This document shows positions 22,266-33,885 of a DNA stretch of 64,000 bases, one piece after another. Under the pieces are notes generated by a model. The model saw only the letters and a list, made by a program, of their open reading frames with translations. It searched no databases and was not told where the DNA came from. Each line of letters begins with the position of its first letter. The stretch's first letter is position 1. Both the position numbers and the translations under genes were made by a program. The DNA is from Mactra quadrangularis (taxonomy: Eukaryota; Mollusca; Bivalvia; Venerida; Mactridae): positions 68,773,034 to 68,837,033 of the forward strand of contig CM046303.1 in NCBI GenBank assembly GCA_025267735.1, read 5' to 3'.

Positions 22266-23570
22266 AGCAGTAACAACAGTACAGCAGTACAACAGTAAAC
22301 CCTTACTGTTAGAATTTTCATCAGTTCAGCAGTACAACAGTAAATTCTTACTGTTAGAATTTTCATCAGTTCAGCAGTACAACAGTAAACCCTTTTTGTT
22401 AGAATTTCATCAGTACAACAGTAAACCCTTACTGTTAGAATTTTCATCAGTACAGCAGTACAACAGTAAACCCTTACTGTTAGAAGTTCATCAGTACAGC
22501 AGTACAAAAATAAACCCTTACTGTTAGAATTTTCATCAGTACAGCAGTACAACAGTAAACCCTTACTGTTAGAATTTTCATCAGTGCAACAGTAAACCTT
22601 TACTGTTAGAATTTTCATCAGTACAGCAGTACAACAGTAAACCTTTACTGTTAGAATTTGCATCAGTACAGCAGTACAACAGTAAACCCTTACTGTTAGA
22701 ATTTTCATCAGTTCAGCAGTACAACAGTAAATTCTTACTGTTAGAATTTTCATCAGTTCAGCAGTACAACAGTAAACCCTTTTTGTTAGAATTTCATCAG
22801 TACAACAGTAAACCCTTACTGTTAGAATTTTCATCAGTACAGCAGTACAACAGTAAACCCTTACTGTTAGAAGTTCATCAGTACAGCAGTACAAAAATAA
22901 ACCCTTACTGTTAGAATTTTCATCAGTACAGCAGTACAACAGTAAACCCTTACTGTTAGAATTTTCATCAGTGCAACAGTAAACCTTTACTGTTAGAATT
23001 TTCATCAGTACAGCAGTACAACAGTAAACCTTTACTGTTAGAATTTGCATCAGTACAGCAGTACAACAGTAAACCTTTACTGTTAGAATTTTCATCAGTA
23101 CAACAGTAAACCCTTACTGTTAGAATTTCCATCAGTACAACAGTAAACCCTTACTGTTGGAATTTTCATCAATACAGCAGTACAACAGTAAACCCTTACT
23201 GTTAGAATTTTCAACAGTACAGCAGTACAACAATAAACCCTTACCGTTAGAATTTCGGCAGTACAGCAGTACAACAGTAAACCCTTACTGTTAAATTTTT
23301 TATCAGTACAGCAGTACAACAGTAAACCCTTACTGTTAGAATTTTCATCAGTACATCAGTACAACAGTAAACCCTTACTGTTTGAAGTTTCATCAGTACA
23401 GCAGTACAACAGTAAACCCTTACTGTTATAATTTTCATCAGTACAACAGTACAATTTTCATCAGTACAGCAGTACAACAGTAAACCTTTACTGCTAGAAT
23501 TTGGGCAGAAAAACAGTAACAACAGAAAACCCTTACTGTTAGAATTTTTGACAGTACAGCAGATTGTTGT
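22266..23570. repeat. 44-bp satellite with a 387-bp higher-order duplication
   Basis: The unit contains 'cagtacaacagtaaaccctt' followed by 'actgttagaattttcatcag'. Every unit carries the dyad AACAGTAA-ACCC-TTACTGTT. The irregular unit order at about 22270-22656 is repeated almost exactly at 22657-23043: the marker 'taaattctta' occurs at 22341 and 22728, and 'tttgcatc' at 22657 and 23044, both 387 bp apart. The long open frames (VYCCTAVLMKILTV...) are by-products of the repeat. Confidence 0.95.
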
Positions 23571-24125
23571 ATTATTCTTGCATTTTTTTACATATAAATC
23601 GACTTTGATGTAATAATATTAACAGATTGTTAATGCTCATAACTGTTCACAGCGTTGTTGCCGACGTCACCTTAGTTTAATTGTGTGTAAAATGATAATG
23701 CGTTAATGAGAGTGAAGCTAAAACATGAAATTACACATTTTACTGACAATAAACAGGCAGATCTAGGATGTTTGTGAGTTGACTGAGAAGCTGAATGTTT
23801 GAATTCTCCAAATTAAAAGTACAGATAGAGCCAATCTATGGTACAGATAGAGCCAGATAGAATCCAGCAGAGTGGTTTCATTTTAATGATTGGACGAATA
23901 CGTGGATATAGAATTAGTTGTAAACATTGATACAAAAAGTCACAAAAAGGTTTATTCATTAAAAAGATTTTTTATGATTTTCATGTTGACAGAGCGCAAG
24001 AAAATTGTATAATTTGAAGCAGAGTATAGTCATTTCTCTTTCATTACATATAATATTCAGAAGTGAAGTTAAATTAAGTAAATGTGTTGTATTGTACCTA
24101 TGAACTCAATAAGTCTCGTAATCGA
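23571..24125. other. AT-rich spacer between the two satellites
   Basis: 'gtacagatagagccaatcta' is partly duplicated at 23818-23855. Otherwise nothing is recognised. Confidence 0.4.
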
Positions 24126-24127
24126 AA

Positions 24128-25452
24128 ATTGTCATACGTTTAATACGTTAAGTACGTTAATTTACGCACTAGCCAAAAGGATAACATCATAAATTCTGAA
24201 GTGCATAAGTTTCGCGCTAGGCAAAAAGTAAAAAACCCATACTATGAAGTGTGTAAATTTACGTACTTGTCAAAAGGAGAAAATCATAAATTCTGAAGTA
24301 CGTAAATTTACGCACAAGGCAGAATTTTAAAAATCGATATTCTTAGTGTGTTAATCTACACACATGCCAATTTTTTACGCACATTCAAAAAGGAGAAAAA
24401 AATATAGAGTACGTTAATTTACGCACATGCAAAATGATTAATTCATACATTCTGAAGTGCATAAATTTTGCACTAGGCAAAAAGTAAAAAAGCCATATCT
24501 GAAGTGCGTAAATTTACGCTTAAGTCAAAGGGAGAAAATCTTAAGTTCTACAGTGTGTAAATTTACGCACTAGGCAGAATGTGAAAAATCCATATTCTGA
24601 AGTGCGTAAATTTACGAACATGCCAAAAGGAGAACAATCTCTAAATTAAACCCGATCTAAAATTTCCGCTCGCTTACTCGCTAATTTAGATCTGGCCTTT
24701 TTCAATCGAAGGTCACGTTCAGGTGACCTTTTCTCATCATAATATCCATGACGATAATGTTATGATACCTTACTTGTTTACATCGTCTACGTCACGCAAT
24801 GTGAAATGAGTCGCCCAATTGCAGACGGTGAATAATACCGCTGTTAAATTAGCATGCATACCTTGGTCTAAAAATAGAAATTATGAAATCAAAATGTGAT
24901 TAATAGTGTTTTCGTCTAGATGAAAGCTCCGCATTGATTGGTCGACACAAAGTTCATCTCGACGTGACCTTCCACGGAGACAGTAGAGATCCTGTACGAC
25001 AATACTCTACAGGATATCTGTTTACGGAGATTGAAAGGAGAAAATCATGAATTATGAAGTGAATAAATTTACGCACTTGGCGGAATGTGAAAAACCCAAA
25101 TTCTGAAGTGCGCAAATCTACACACCTGCTAAAAGGAGAAAATCATATATTCTGAAGTGAGTTAATTTTGCACTAGACAAAAAGGAGAAAATCATAACTT
25201 CTACAGAGTGTAAATGTACGCATAAAATCCATACTCTGAAGTGCGTAAATGTACGCACATGCCAAAAGAAGAAAATCATACATTTTAGAGTGTTTAAATT
25301 TACGCACTAGGCAGAATTTGAAAAATCTATATTCTGAAGTGCGTAAATTTACGCACTTGCCATAAGGTGAAAATCATAAATTTTTAAGTGTGTAAATTTA
25401 CGAACCAGGCAGAATGAGAAAAAAACAGACTCTGAAGTGCGTAAATTTACAC
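24128..25452. repeat. 50-bp satellite built around an 18-bp palindrome
   Basis: About 18 units each contain a form of the perfect palindrome GTGCGTAAATTTACGCAC (exact at 25339-25356), spaced about 49-50 bp. The linkers alternate between 'caaaaggagaaaatcataaa' and 'ggcagaatgtgaaaaatcca', giving a dimeric unit of about 98 bp. The palindrome is better conserved than the linkers in several units. It is interrupted by about 390 bp of other sequence. Confidence 0.93.
24640..25032. other. Insertion splitting the palindromic satellite
   Basis: The unit rhythm stops after 'ccaaaaggagaacaatct' and resumes at 'gaaaggagaaaatcat'. Inside is a foldback-like start (gatctaaaa...tttagatc around 'cgctcgcttactcgc') and a 'ggtcacgttcaggtgacct' dyad. 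Clean terminal repeats were not found. Confidence 0.5.
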
Positions 25453-25510
25453 ATATGCTTTAACATAAAATCAGTACTGCTGTACTGTTGTTACTGCTGT
25501 ATTCACATAC

Positions 25511-25705
25511 ATTAGTAGCATGCATAATTTTGTACATGTATTGCAGTCAAAATAATCATATTTGTCGTAACACATGTTTTCTCACCGGTCGGTGTATTGT
25601 GTATAAAATGTTTTGCATTTTAAAATGAAATAAGATCATAAATTAACAGTAGAGAAAACAAAAACAATAAAAAACAAAGAGAGTAAATGAGCAAGTCTGC
25701 AAATC
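25511..25705. other. Short AT-rich spacer
   Basis: Nothing recognised. Confidence 0.4.
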
Positions 25706-26040
25706 TAAGAGTGACTTGCTTTGGAAGCATGTCCGCCAACGAAAAGAAAGACTTTATTACTTAGATAGAACGTCTTCCAAAGGAAATTATTTATTTGGAC
25801 GCAAATCAACTAAAGAAAATCAGAGATACTTACTTGGGAGGTAAGTCTCCCGAAGAAAAAAAAATTGCTTGGGAAGCAAGTCCAATAAAAAGGATACTTA
25901 CTCGGGAAGTAAGTCTTCCAAAGAAAGCAGGGATTTACTTGGGAAAAAAGTCTCCAACTAAGGAAGAAGAAAAGAAAAAGAAGACTTACTTGGGAAGTAA
26001 GTCTTCCATTGTAAACAGGGACTTGATTGGGAAGCAAGTT
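25706..26040. repeat. Degenerate dyad repeat (GACTTACTT-ggg-AAGTAAGTC)
   Basis: The word 'acttacttgggaagtaagtc' or variants recurs about every 30-60 bp (25830, 25898, 25934, 25985, 26020) with A-rich spacers. Each copy is self-complementary. A 107-codon ORF across it (25795-26118) encodes only the repeated K/S-rich translation and is not credible as a gene. Confidence 0.8.
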
Positions 26041-26220
26041 GAATACCCAATTACTGGGATGGGGTCAATTACTTGCAAAGTAATTAATTATAATTACCAT
26101 TATTCTCAACCTCAGTAATTATAATTAATTGTTAATTACCCTGAGTAAGGACAATAATTAATTACAATTACCATTATTTACATAAACAATTAATTATTAA
26201 TTAATTATTTCAATGACGTA
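26041..26220. repeat. AATTAATTACAATTACC-type simple repeat
   Basis: Tandem-like 'taattaattataattaccat' words, preceded by 'gatggggtcaatta'. A related block in the opposite sense, with 'ggccccatccctg', occurs at 30865-31020 next to the 69-bp satellite. Confidence 0.6.
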
Positions 26221-27220
26221 TTTAGGCAAAAAATGAAATTCCAGTTAATGACATGTATTAATTCAGTGACTTTTTTACCAACTCATCAGTGTGGGTCCTA
26301 GGACTTGCTGGGCTATAAATCTATGAGTCCCAAAACTTAGCCGACTAATCCAAGTTACAAGGCTTAATATTGCTTTGGTGATATGAAAGGTATATAAACA
26401 ACGGAATGAAGAAAAAAATAATTTGATTTCTACATTATTTACAATGCTTCTGATACTGAAATTATTCAAAACTGTCAAATAAATTTAATAAGTTTATTTT
26501 CATTAATTTAGTTTGAGATTAATCAAAACTTCTTTTTCCTTAATATTTTTATGCTTATCTATAGTAAAGCACATTTTTGGAACGATGTCCTAAGACATCG
26601 TTCCAATGGTAACAAGAAAGTATAAGATTACTCTTTTCACGCTTCAACAATTTTCAACATAGAGAAAGAGGCGTAGTTCAAGCGTGAAACTCATTAACAT
26701 CTCATTTAAATGTAATACAACGCTGGCTTGTGTTGTCGTTCTTGAAACTCTTCAGGAAAAGGGAGGTTACTCTCAGGACATACAAATTTTGCAATGGAGA
26801 CGGGACAACTCAACCCGTAGACAACTCAGACCGTGACAAATGCAAAGATTACTTGTTGGAGTAAAAGGGCCTACGATGTTTTTGACAATGCCTGTTATAT
26901 GCGTAGCATAATTACATCATTCGATAGTTATAAACAATATAAAATGATCGTATTATATTATGATACTTATGTCAATACATTAAGGACGATTTTGGTAGTT
27001 TTTGTGCGCACCGTTCTGTGCATATCTAAAACACGAAGTCAACGTTACAAATAAGGCAGTGGCGAGATTTACGGTAACGTAACTCTAGGCCCAGGTTCTA
27101 GAGTTATGGAAGTTCCGTAACTGTAGACAACCCTGTCAGGGTTGGCTAGAGTTACGGAAGTCAAATAACATGCATATGTTTCAACTTTAAAACGTCGAAA
27201 AACTTGTTTAAATTCATTAT
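26221..27220. other. Spacer, no gene recognised
   Basis: It contains small inverted words ('aacgatgtcctaagacatcg' near 26581; 'gggacaactcaacccg' near 26802, which also occurs in altered form at 51870-51985). Confidence 0.45.
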
Positions 27221-27222
27221 TA

Positions 27223-27920
27223 TTATACGATTTTATTGAACTGTCCGATTGTATAATTACACGGTTATCGCACAATGTATATATTAATTTCCGCGCTCTA
27301 TTTATAGAATTTTGCACTTAAAATACAATGGGTAAGTTAATTTAGTGTCAATATATCACATGACAGAATAGTCGTGCGGCTAAAGTGAAAGGCTACAGAA
27401 CCTCTACTTTTTTATATGCCGGGTGCTAGTTTGAATCTTAAGATGCCACTTTTTCTTTGCATTGTTTTTTATTTTCTAAAAATTTTGTTTTGTTTTATTC
27501 AGTATCTTTTGGAAATAGAAATAAAACACTATAAAACTAATAATTTAAAAAATAATTCAGTTTCACGGACAGTGTCAGTTCCACTACTGTCATCGTCACT
27601 TGAAAGGGAATCGTCAAAATTTATAATTTATTAAAATCTACTTTGAAACTTCATTGTGTTTTGCGCAATCCGACAATGATAAAAGCGAGAAAAAAATATA
27701 AAAAGACGTTTCTATCGGGATTCGAACCCACGACAAAAAGGTTTGCACACTGACCGTTTTACCACTCGGCCACACAAACTGGGATACTCATTACAAATCA
27801 AATATACTACATCTGTGTTATGAGCTCTACGTGAACTACCGACGATATCCGAGCATTAAATATACCGTGTTGTGTGACGTTTTAATTTATGCAATTGGAC
27901 AGTTCAATATAATCGTACAA
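27223..27920 (-). mobile_element. MITE family A carrying a tRNA-like core
   Basis: Inverted ends of about 35 bp ('attgaactgtccgattg' and complement) with TA at 27221-27222 and 27921-27922, about 698 bp. At about 27715-27780, on the minus strand, is a tRNA-like segment with an A box (GTGGCCGAGTGGTAAAACGG) and B box (GGGTTCGAATCCC). The copy at 54423-55133 is the same element inverted. TA duplications suggest mobilisation by a Tc1/mariner-type transposase; no ORF is present. Confidence 0.88.
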
Positions 27921-27922
27921 TA

Positions 27923-30598
27923 CTCGAAATAAACAAATATTTACCGACGTGACTTATCCAATAGTTATTACACCCGCCATTTTTGATATGACTAATACTC
28001 TTACCGGGTGTTTAATATACGGCGATATGACGTTGTCGTCTTCAAAGGGTCACATTAAAAGTTTACTTGAGTGATTTTAAGTTATAGAGTTTGATTATAA
28101 TTTGGAATGAATATGTATAATTTTGAACGGAATTTTATGCAAATATTTATAGGAAATAGACGATTCTTAGAGTAATTTTAATTGTGAACAAATTGCAAGT
28201 GCAAAACGTTAATTTGACTTAAATTTCGTGAACAAAAATGGGAATGTAGCTTGATGCAAAAGAGCTAAGTACTTGGGGGAAAACCTTAAATGAATTGTTA
28301 GAAAGCACTCCAGCACTCCAGTGCTTTGATTATTTCTATCTGTAGAAGACTTGCAGACCTAGAATATGATTGACATAACTTGAACACAATTTGGTATTTA
28401 CATGCATTACCAAATTCTTGTCAGACAGGACGCCATACTCAGAAAAAGTATGCATCCAAAAGATGCACATTATATTTTGAAACTTTGCATCCACAGTAAA
28501 TTAAATGAGTCCTGGACTCAGGATGCAGAGGTAAAAAAAATCACTGTTAATTATTGTCCTTACCTTTAAAACACTAAAAAGAAGATAACTTATATTGCAG
28601 TATACATGTACATGATACTTTATTTTCTTCCAATAATTCTTAGTTATGTTTTATATATACAATGTAAATCATATCAACAGAAACATTGTGAAACATTTAC
28701 TAATTATGGGCATTGTCTTCAAGATTATCACCTCAATGCTCAACTGTCAGTGACCAGTTAGACAATTTAATCTTTTACTATAACACCATGCAGGGTTATC
28801 AATCAATTAGACAACGGTGACCCCCTCTCAGCCAATCAAATTGCTTAAAAAGTGTTTGATAAATCCCATAACACACGGTAAAGTGTTTGATATAATCAGA
28901 TCGTTTTCTTCGTGCGTTAAATTCGAGAAAACATTGACCGAAAGTATGGGGTGGATCCAGACTTTTTTTAAGTGGGGTGCACACTAAAAACAAAATGAAA
29001 TGTTATATTTCGTATACAAGCGGCCACGAACATTGGAAATGTCTAATTATGATCTTATTTGTTGACAAGAGTAAGTCATTAAATAGTACAACCCCTTGTT
29101 AAAAGTCTAGATCCGCCCCATAATCAGTTTAATACAATTAACTGAAATGCTTCAATAAGCTTATCTGTATTTAGTCTGGATTACCTGCCCCTTACCACTA
29201 TCGTTATCAGGTCAGGCAAAGCACGATCATGGCTGCACTCCCAGTTTTTATTCAGATAACAAAATTATTGTATACGTTTTCTTTATCTGCATGATCATTT
29301 GCTGACAATAGTAACTTTATTAGGAATTCAGTACTATATAAGAAATTCAAAGCCGATTTACTGATTGCTCGTATACTTAGCGAAAAATTAAGCAAAAACC
29401 ATGTCTCGAAGTGAACACAATTCAGACGTGAAATAGTCTCGTTAGAATTTCGGAAACTTTATTTATCATAAATATAACCGAACTACTAAAAAAGGTATCC
29501 ACTGTAATTCTTGTACAACGATCTTTAGATTTAAGCCCGTGTATGGAGAAATGTTCATATGAAAACCTTTTTATCCAATACCTAATTCATTAATAGGGTG
29601 CGGCCATTATCATGCTTTACCTGACGTTCTTTTACCTGTCAAAGTACGACTGGGAACCGGACAAATCTATTTGAAAGCTAACCGAAGTTTTGAGAAATTA
29701 ACTGTCCTTATTGCTTATTACCGGGAGACAAGGAAGCGCATTTTTTATAAGTCTAAAACTACTGCAAACGAATGATTTTATTGAATTCATCCGATCAAGT
29801 TAATACAACATATTATGCTATTTTAAAGAAAACCCAAGATCTATATTTAAGACAAAAAGCTTTTCGATCAATTGTATTTTGGATAGTTCATACTTTCAAC
29901 AAAACAAATGTTTAGGCGTCATCATGCACAAATGTTTATAACATAATGTATTTAACAATTTAATTGAGATGTCCTACCATTTTTGTTCAGGACAATCGTC
30001 TTGATGGTTTTAAGCAGGTGAAAAAAATATTGGTAGGGGTTGATTCTAAGGTCCACTTGTTCCTACATAATAGAACGACCAGTATTATGTAACACAATGC
30101 AATTCACATCTATCCACTCCCTTGATTACAAATTAAACCGACTATATATGAGAAATATTGTCTAAAATGAATATTCGCATGTTTATTAGGTATAACAATG
30201 CAGAAAATGATGAAATTTGTAAAACAATAACATGTACTTACAGCCTAATAACACTCTTGGTTAGCCAAAACATTCTTTAGTTCTGCGATAAAGAATTATT
30301 CCTAAGACGACTCATCACTGTGGTTATTTATCAAAAATGGTTTTTTTATTCATTGTTTAACTGCCGATATGTACATGGGCACAAATATTTATATCCATGA
30401 ATAACACAATCTAAATGTTGTTCATGAGTTTTAATTATATAGCTTTCGCACGAAATTCACGACACAAATATCGTACGCTTTAGATTAAGGCCAACCATAT
30501 TTCTCTGTGTTTTATATGGCTTTAAGGTGACAGTAGTATAAATACGTGACAAAATAAATGAACATGGACATTATAAACATATAATTTCCTACCCGTTG
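27923..30598. other. AT-rich region with no recognisable gene
   Basis: Six-frame reading shows only short ORFs; no domain, RNA gene or tandem array was recognised. Confidence 0.45.
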
Positions 30599-30600
30599 TC

Positions 30601-30708
30601 TAAGTCGGATAGAGTACTCGTAGCAGTTTGATATGAGATTTATCAACTCGCTTCGCTCGTTGATAAATCCCATATCAAACCGCTACTCATGCTCTATCCT
30701 ATACTTAG
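30601..30708. repeat. Short foldback (about 50-bp arms)
   Basis: 'taagt' then 'ggatagagtactcgtagcag' and 'tttgatatgagatttatcaa' pair with 'ttgataaatcccatatcaaa', 'ccgctactcatgctctatcc' and 'actta', around a loop 'ctcgcttcgctcg'. Mismatches are few, so the insertion is recent or conserved. It is a miniature foldback element. Confidence 0.85.
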
Positions 30709-30864
30709 CTATAGATTTCATATTACAAACACTATTGTTATGATAGTAAAGAACCCATTCATCAGGTGTAAAAGGTGTGAAAAACAGAAAAGAGGGGGCC
30801 AGTTTAGAAACTAAGTCGCATTTAATGAAACATATGCAAATGTATCAAGAAGTAATTGAAAAAT

Positions 30865-31020
30865 AATTGAAATCAATTAATTATTGCCTAAATTTCCTAA
30901 GTAATTAATTACAATTACCATTGTTTTCCATTTTTTGATAAAATAATTAATTACAATTACCATTGTTTTTCACACAGTAATTAATTGGCAAATAATTGTT
31001 CAGAGCAATTAATTGGCCCC
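30865..31020. repeat. AATTAATTACAATTACC-type repeat abutting the 69-bp satellite
   Basis: 'taattaattacaattaccat' plus 'tgttttcca/tgtttttca' occurs twice about 50 bp apart, followed by 'ttaattggccccatccctgc' and then directly the satellite. Confidence 0.65.
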
Positions 31021-32500
31021 ATCCCTGCCCAATTACTAGCTAGTTATTCATGTATAACGTGTGTTGATGTATTTTCTGTGAACTACAAGTTGAATACCCA
31101 ACTACTAGCTAGTAGTTCAATAAATACATTTGCTGGTGAGTCCGGGTCGAACTACAACTTGAATACCCAGCTACTAGCAAGTAATTCACAAAATACCTAT
31201 GCTGGTGTGTCCGGGCCGAACTACAACTTGTATACCCAACTCCTAGCTAGTAATTCAAAAAATACCTATGCTGGTGTGTCCGGGCCGAACTACAAGTTGA
31301 ATACTCAACTACTAGCTAGTAATTCATAAAATACCTATGCTGGTGAGTCCGGGTCGAACTACAAGTTGAATATCCAACTACTAGCTAGTAATTCAAAGAA
31401 TATCTATACTGGTGTGTTCGGGCCGAACTACAACTTGTATACTCAACTACTAGTTAGTAATTCAACAAATACCTATGCTGGTGAGTCCGGGTCGAACTAC
31501 AGGTTGAATACCCAACTACTAGCTAGAAATTCAAAAGATACATTTGCTGGTGTATCTGTGTCCAACTACAAGTTGAATACCTATCTACTAGCTAGTAGTT
31601 CAAAAATACATATGCTGGTGTGTCCGGGCCGAACTACAAGTTGTATACCCAATTACTAGCTAGTAATTCAATTAAAACGTATGTTGATGTATTTTATGTG
31701 AACTACAAGTTGAATACCCAACAACTAGCTAGTAGTTCAAACAATTCCTATGCTATAGTACATGGGCCGAACTATAAGTTGAATACCCAACTACTAGCTA
31801 GTAGTTCAAAATATACCTATGCTGGTGTGTCCAGGCCGAACTACAACTTGAATACCCAACTACTAGCTAGTAATTCAAAAAATACCTATGCTGGTGAGTC
31901 CGGGTCGAACTACAAGTTGAAAACCCAACTAATAGCTAGTAATTCAAAAATACCTATACTGGTGTGTCCGGGTCGAGCTACAAGTTGAATACCCAACTAC
32001 TAGCTAATAATTAAAAAAACACCTAAGCTGGTGTGTCCGGGCCGAACTATAAGTTGAATATCCAACTACTAGCTAGTAATTCAAACGATACCTATGCTGG
32101 TGTGTCCGGGTCGAACTACAAGTTGAATACCCAACTACTAGCTAGTAATTCAAAATATACATATGCTGGTGTGTCCGGGCCGAACTACAACTTGAATACC
32201 CAACTACTAGCTAGTAATTAAAAAAATATCTATGCTGGTGTGTTCGGGCCGAACTTCAACTTGAATACCCAACTTCTAGCTAGTAATTCAAAAGATACAT
32301 TAGCTGGTGTATCTGTGTCGAACTACAAGTTGAATACCCATCTACTAGCTAGTAGTTCAAAAATACATAATGCTGGTGTGTCCGGGCCGAACTACAAGTT
32401 GAATACCCAATTACTAGCTAGTAATTCATGTATAACGTATGTTGATGTATTTTATGTGAACTACAAGTTGAATACCCAACTACTAGCTAGTAATTCCATT
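31021..32500 (+). repeat. 69-bp satellite, about 21 units, open in one frame
   Basis: The unit includes 'gctggtgtgtccgggccgaa', 'ctacaagttgaatacccaac' and 'tactagctagtaattcaaaa'. The period is mostly 69 bp (23 codons), and most units are free of stops in one frame, reading NYKLNTQLLASNSKNTYAGV... Single-base indels shift that frame at least twice (near 31610 and 31970-32030) and a few units carry TAA. Two variants alternate (gagtccgggtcg / gtgtccgggccg). There is no start context or homology to support a protein. Confidence 0.93.
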
Positions 32501-33884
32501 CTCTTATTCTCTCATTCCGACTCTGGTTCTGCTTATGACCAGACGTGCGTTCGCTGTGTTATATATGTATTGAAGAATTGAGTTAGTAAATCAACTTTTG
32601 TCAAATTGTACATTATAATACGGCTTGAGCGCACAAAGTTGTACTTGGGGTGAAAAACAGTTTAACCATCGAATAAAAAATATTATTGAAGAAAGAAGTT
32701 TATTTGTACATAGTTTTATTGTTTCATCGTATCAACTCTTCACTGATCTTCTAGTTATATGGTTGTTTGTGTGCAGACGACGGCTATCGATTTCCTTCCC
32801 CCCCCTTTCCGTGTACTGGTTATGGTAAATGGTCATTGGTCATGGTTGATGGTTTATGGTATCTACACAGACTAGTGTTGACTCGACTTGTGTGAGATTT
32901 TCACTTTATCATTGTCGTCTGCTATTTCTTATCGTTTTTTTAGGTGAAATTATTTTAAGTTTAAATTTTTACCAGTATTGGTTTTACGCTATACTGTCTA
33001 TACTATCTTATGCTTATTATTTTAAACCTCGCTGACTGTGATAAGATTAATTTTGGTGTATTTAATACATGAGTTTATATAGTAAATTTTTTGATAGACT
33101 ACATTGGTATAAAACGTTTATAAAAGCTCTCTCTATAGGAGGGATTCACAACTCTCAAATATTCTAAAAATAGATTCACAGGTAAAACTGCCCCTAGTTA
33201 CTGCTGCTAGGTAGTACAAGCTTTGTACGACCTGCTGTTCATTTACTGTAGAATTCTTAGCAAAGACAAATGGTGTTGTAATTTTAATCTGTTAAAACAA
33301 CCTCATTTTTGAATTAATGATTTTATGACTGAATTTATATTATTTCTAGAAATTCAAGCAATAACAATTTGATGCTGCATATCAAAATAATTCCTCTGAT
33401 TTTAAATAAGAATAGTACAAGGAAATTCCATTTTGTAGTTCAAGGCATACATGTTGTAACAATATATTGTTAGAAATTCAAAATTATAATTAATTTAACC
33501 TGCAATACGCACACTTAGATTTTCAAAAAGCTAATTATAAAACACATATATCCTTTAACACTGGTATTAAAATGAAATTAAGACACTTGTTTACAAATAT
33601 ACATACTATATAGAATCAATGTAAGCTCCTTTGATGAAATAAGTTTAACAAGGATAAAATCATTAACATAAATTTTGTCAACATGAGTATCACAATATAT
33701 AAAATAATTGCAATAAAAATTCATCCATGGCTATATCGGATTTAAATACTTACAGGTCAGTAAATTTGGAAAAACTCTGTTTTGAAAAGTGGTTTTTTTT
33801 TGGTCTTTTGAAAATTTTGTGCAATAAAATAATATGAACTATCCTTGGTAAAAGCCACACTATTAGAGTCAAATATGATACATT
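32501..33884. other. AT-rich spacer
   Basis: No gene or tandem repeat recognised; a 'ttatggtaaatggtcattgg' then 'tcatggttgatggtttatgg' simple stretch lies at about 32819-32860. Confidence 0.45.
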
Positions 33885-33885
33885 A

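Larger units (their letters stand above)
22257..25510. repeat. Inverted-repeat-bounded block holding two satellites
   Basis: 22257-22290 and the complement of 25474-25510 share about 34 bases (GTATGTG...ACAGCAGTAACAAC then AGTACAGCAGTAC), differing by a 3-nt insertion. Between them lie the 44-bp satellite (to about 23570) and the 50-bp palindromic satellite (about 24130-25450). The block may be a non-autonomous transposon whose interior amplified into satellites; this is inference. Confidence 0.6.

Noticed and set aside
22157..23095. 312-codon minus-strand ORF rich in VYCCTAVL repeats
   Set aside because: It is only the translation of the 44-bp satellite; different frames give equally long repetitive peptides and there is no start or family match.
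25795..26118. 107-codon Lys/Ser-rich ORF
   Set aside because: It coincides exactly with the dyad repeat, has an equally open antisense frame, and shows no domain.
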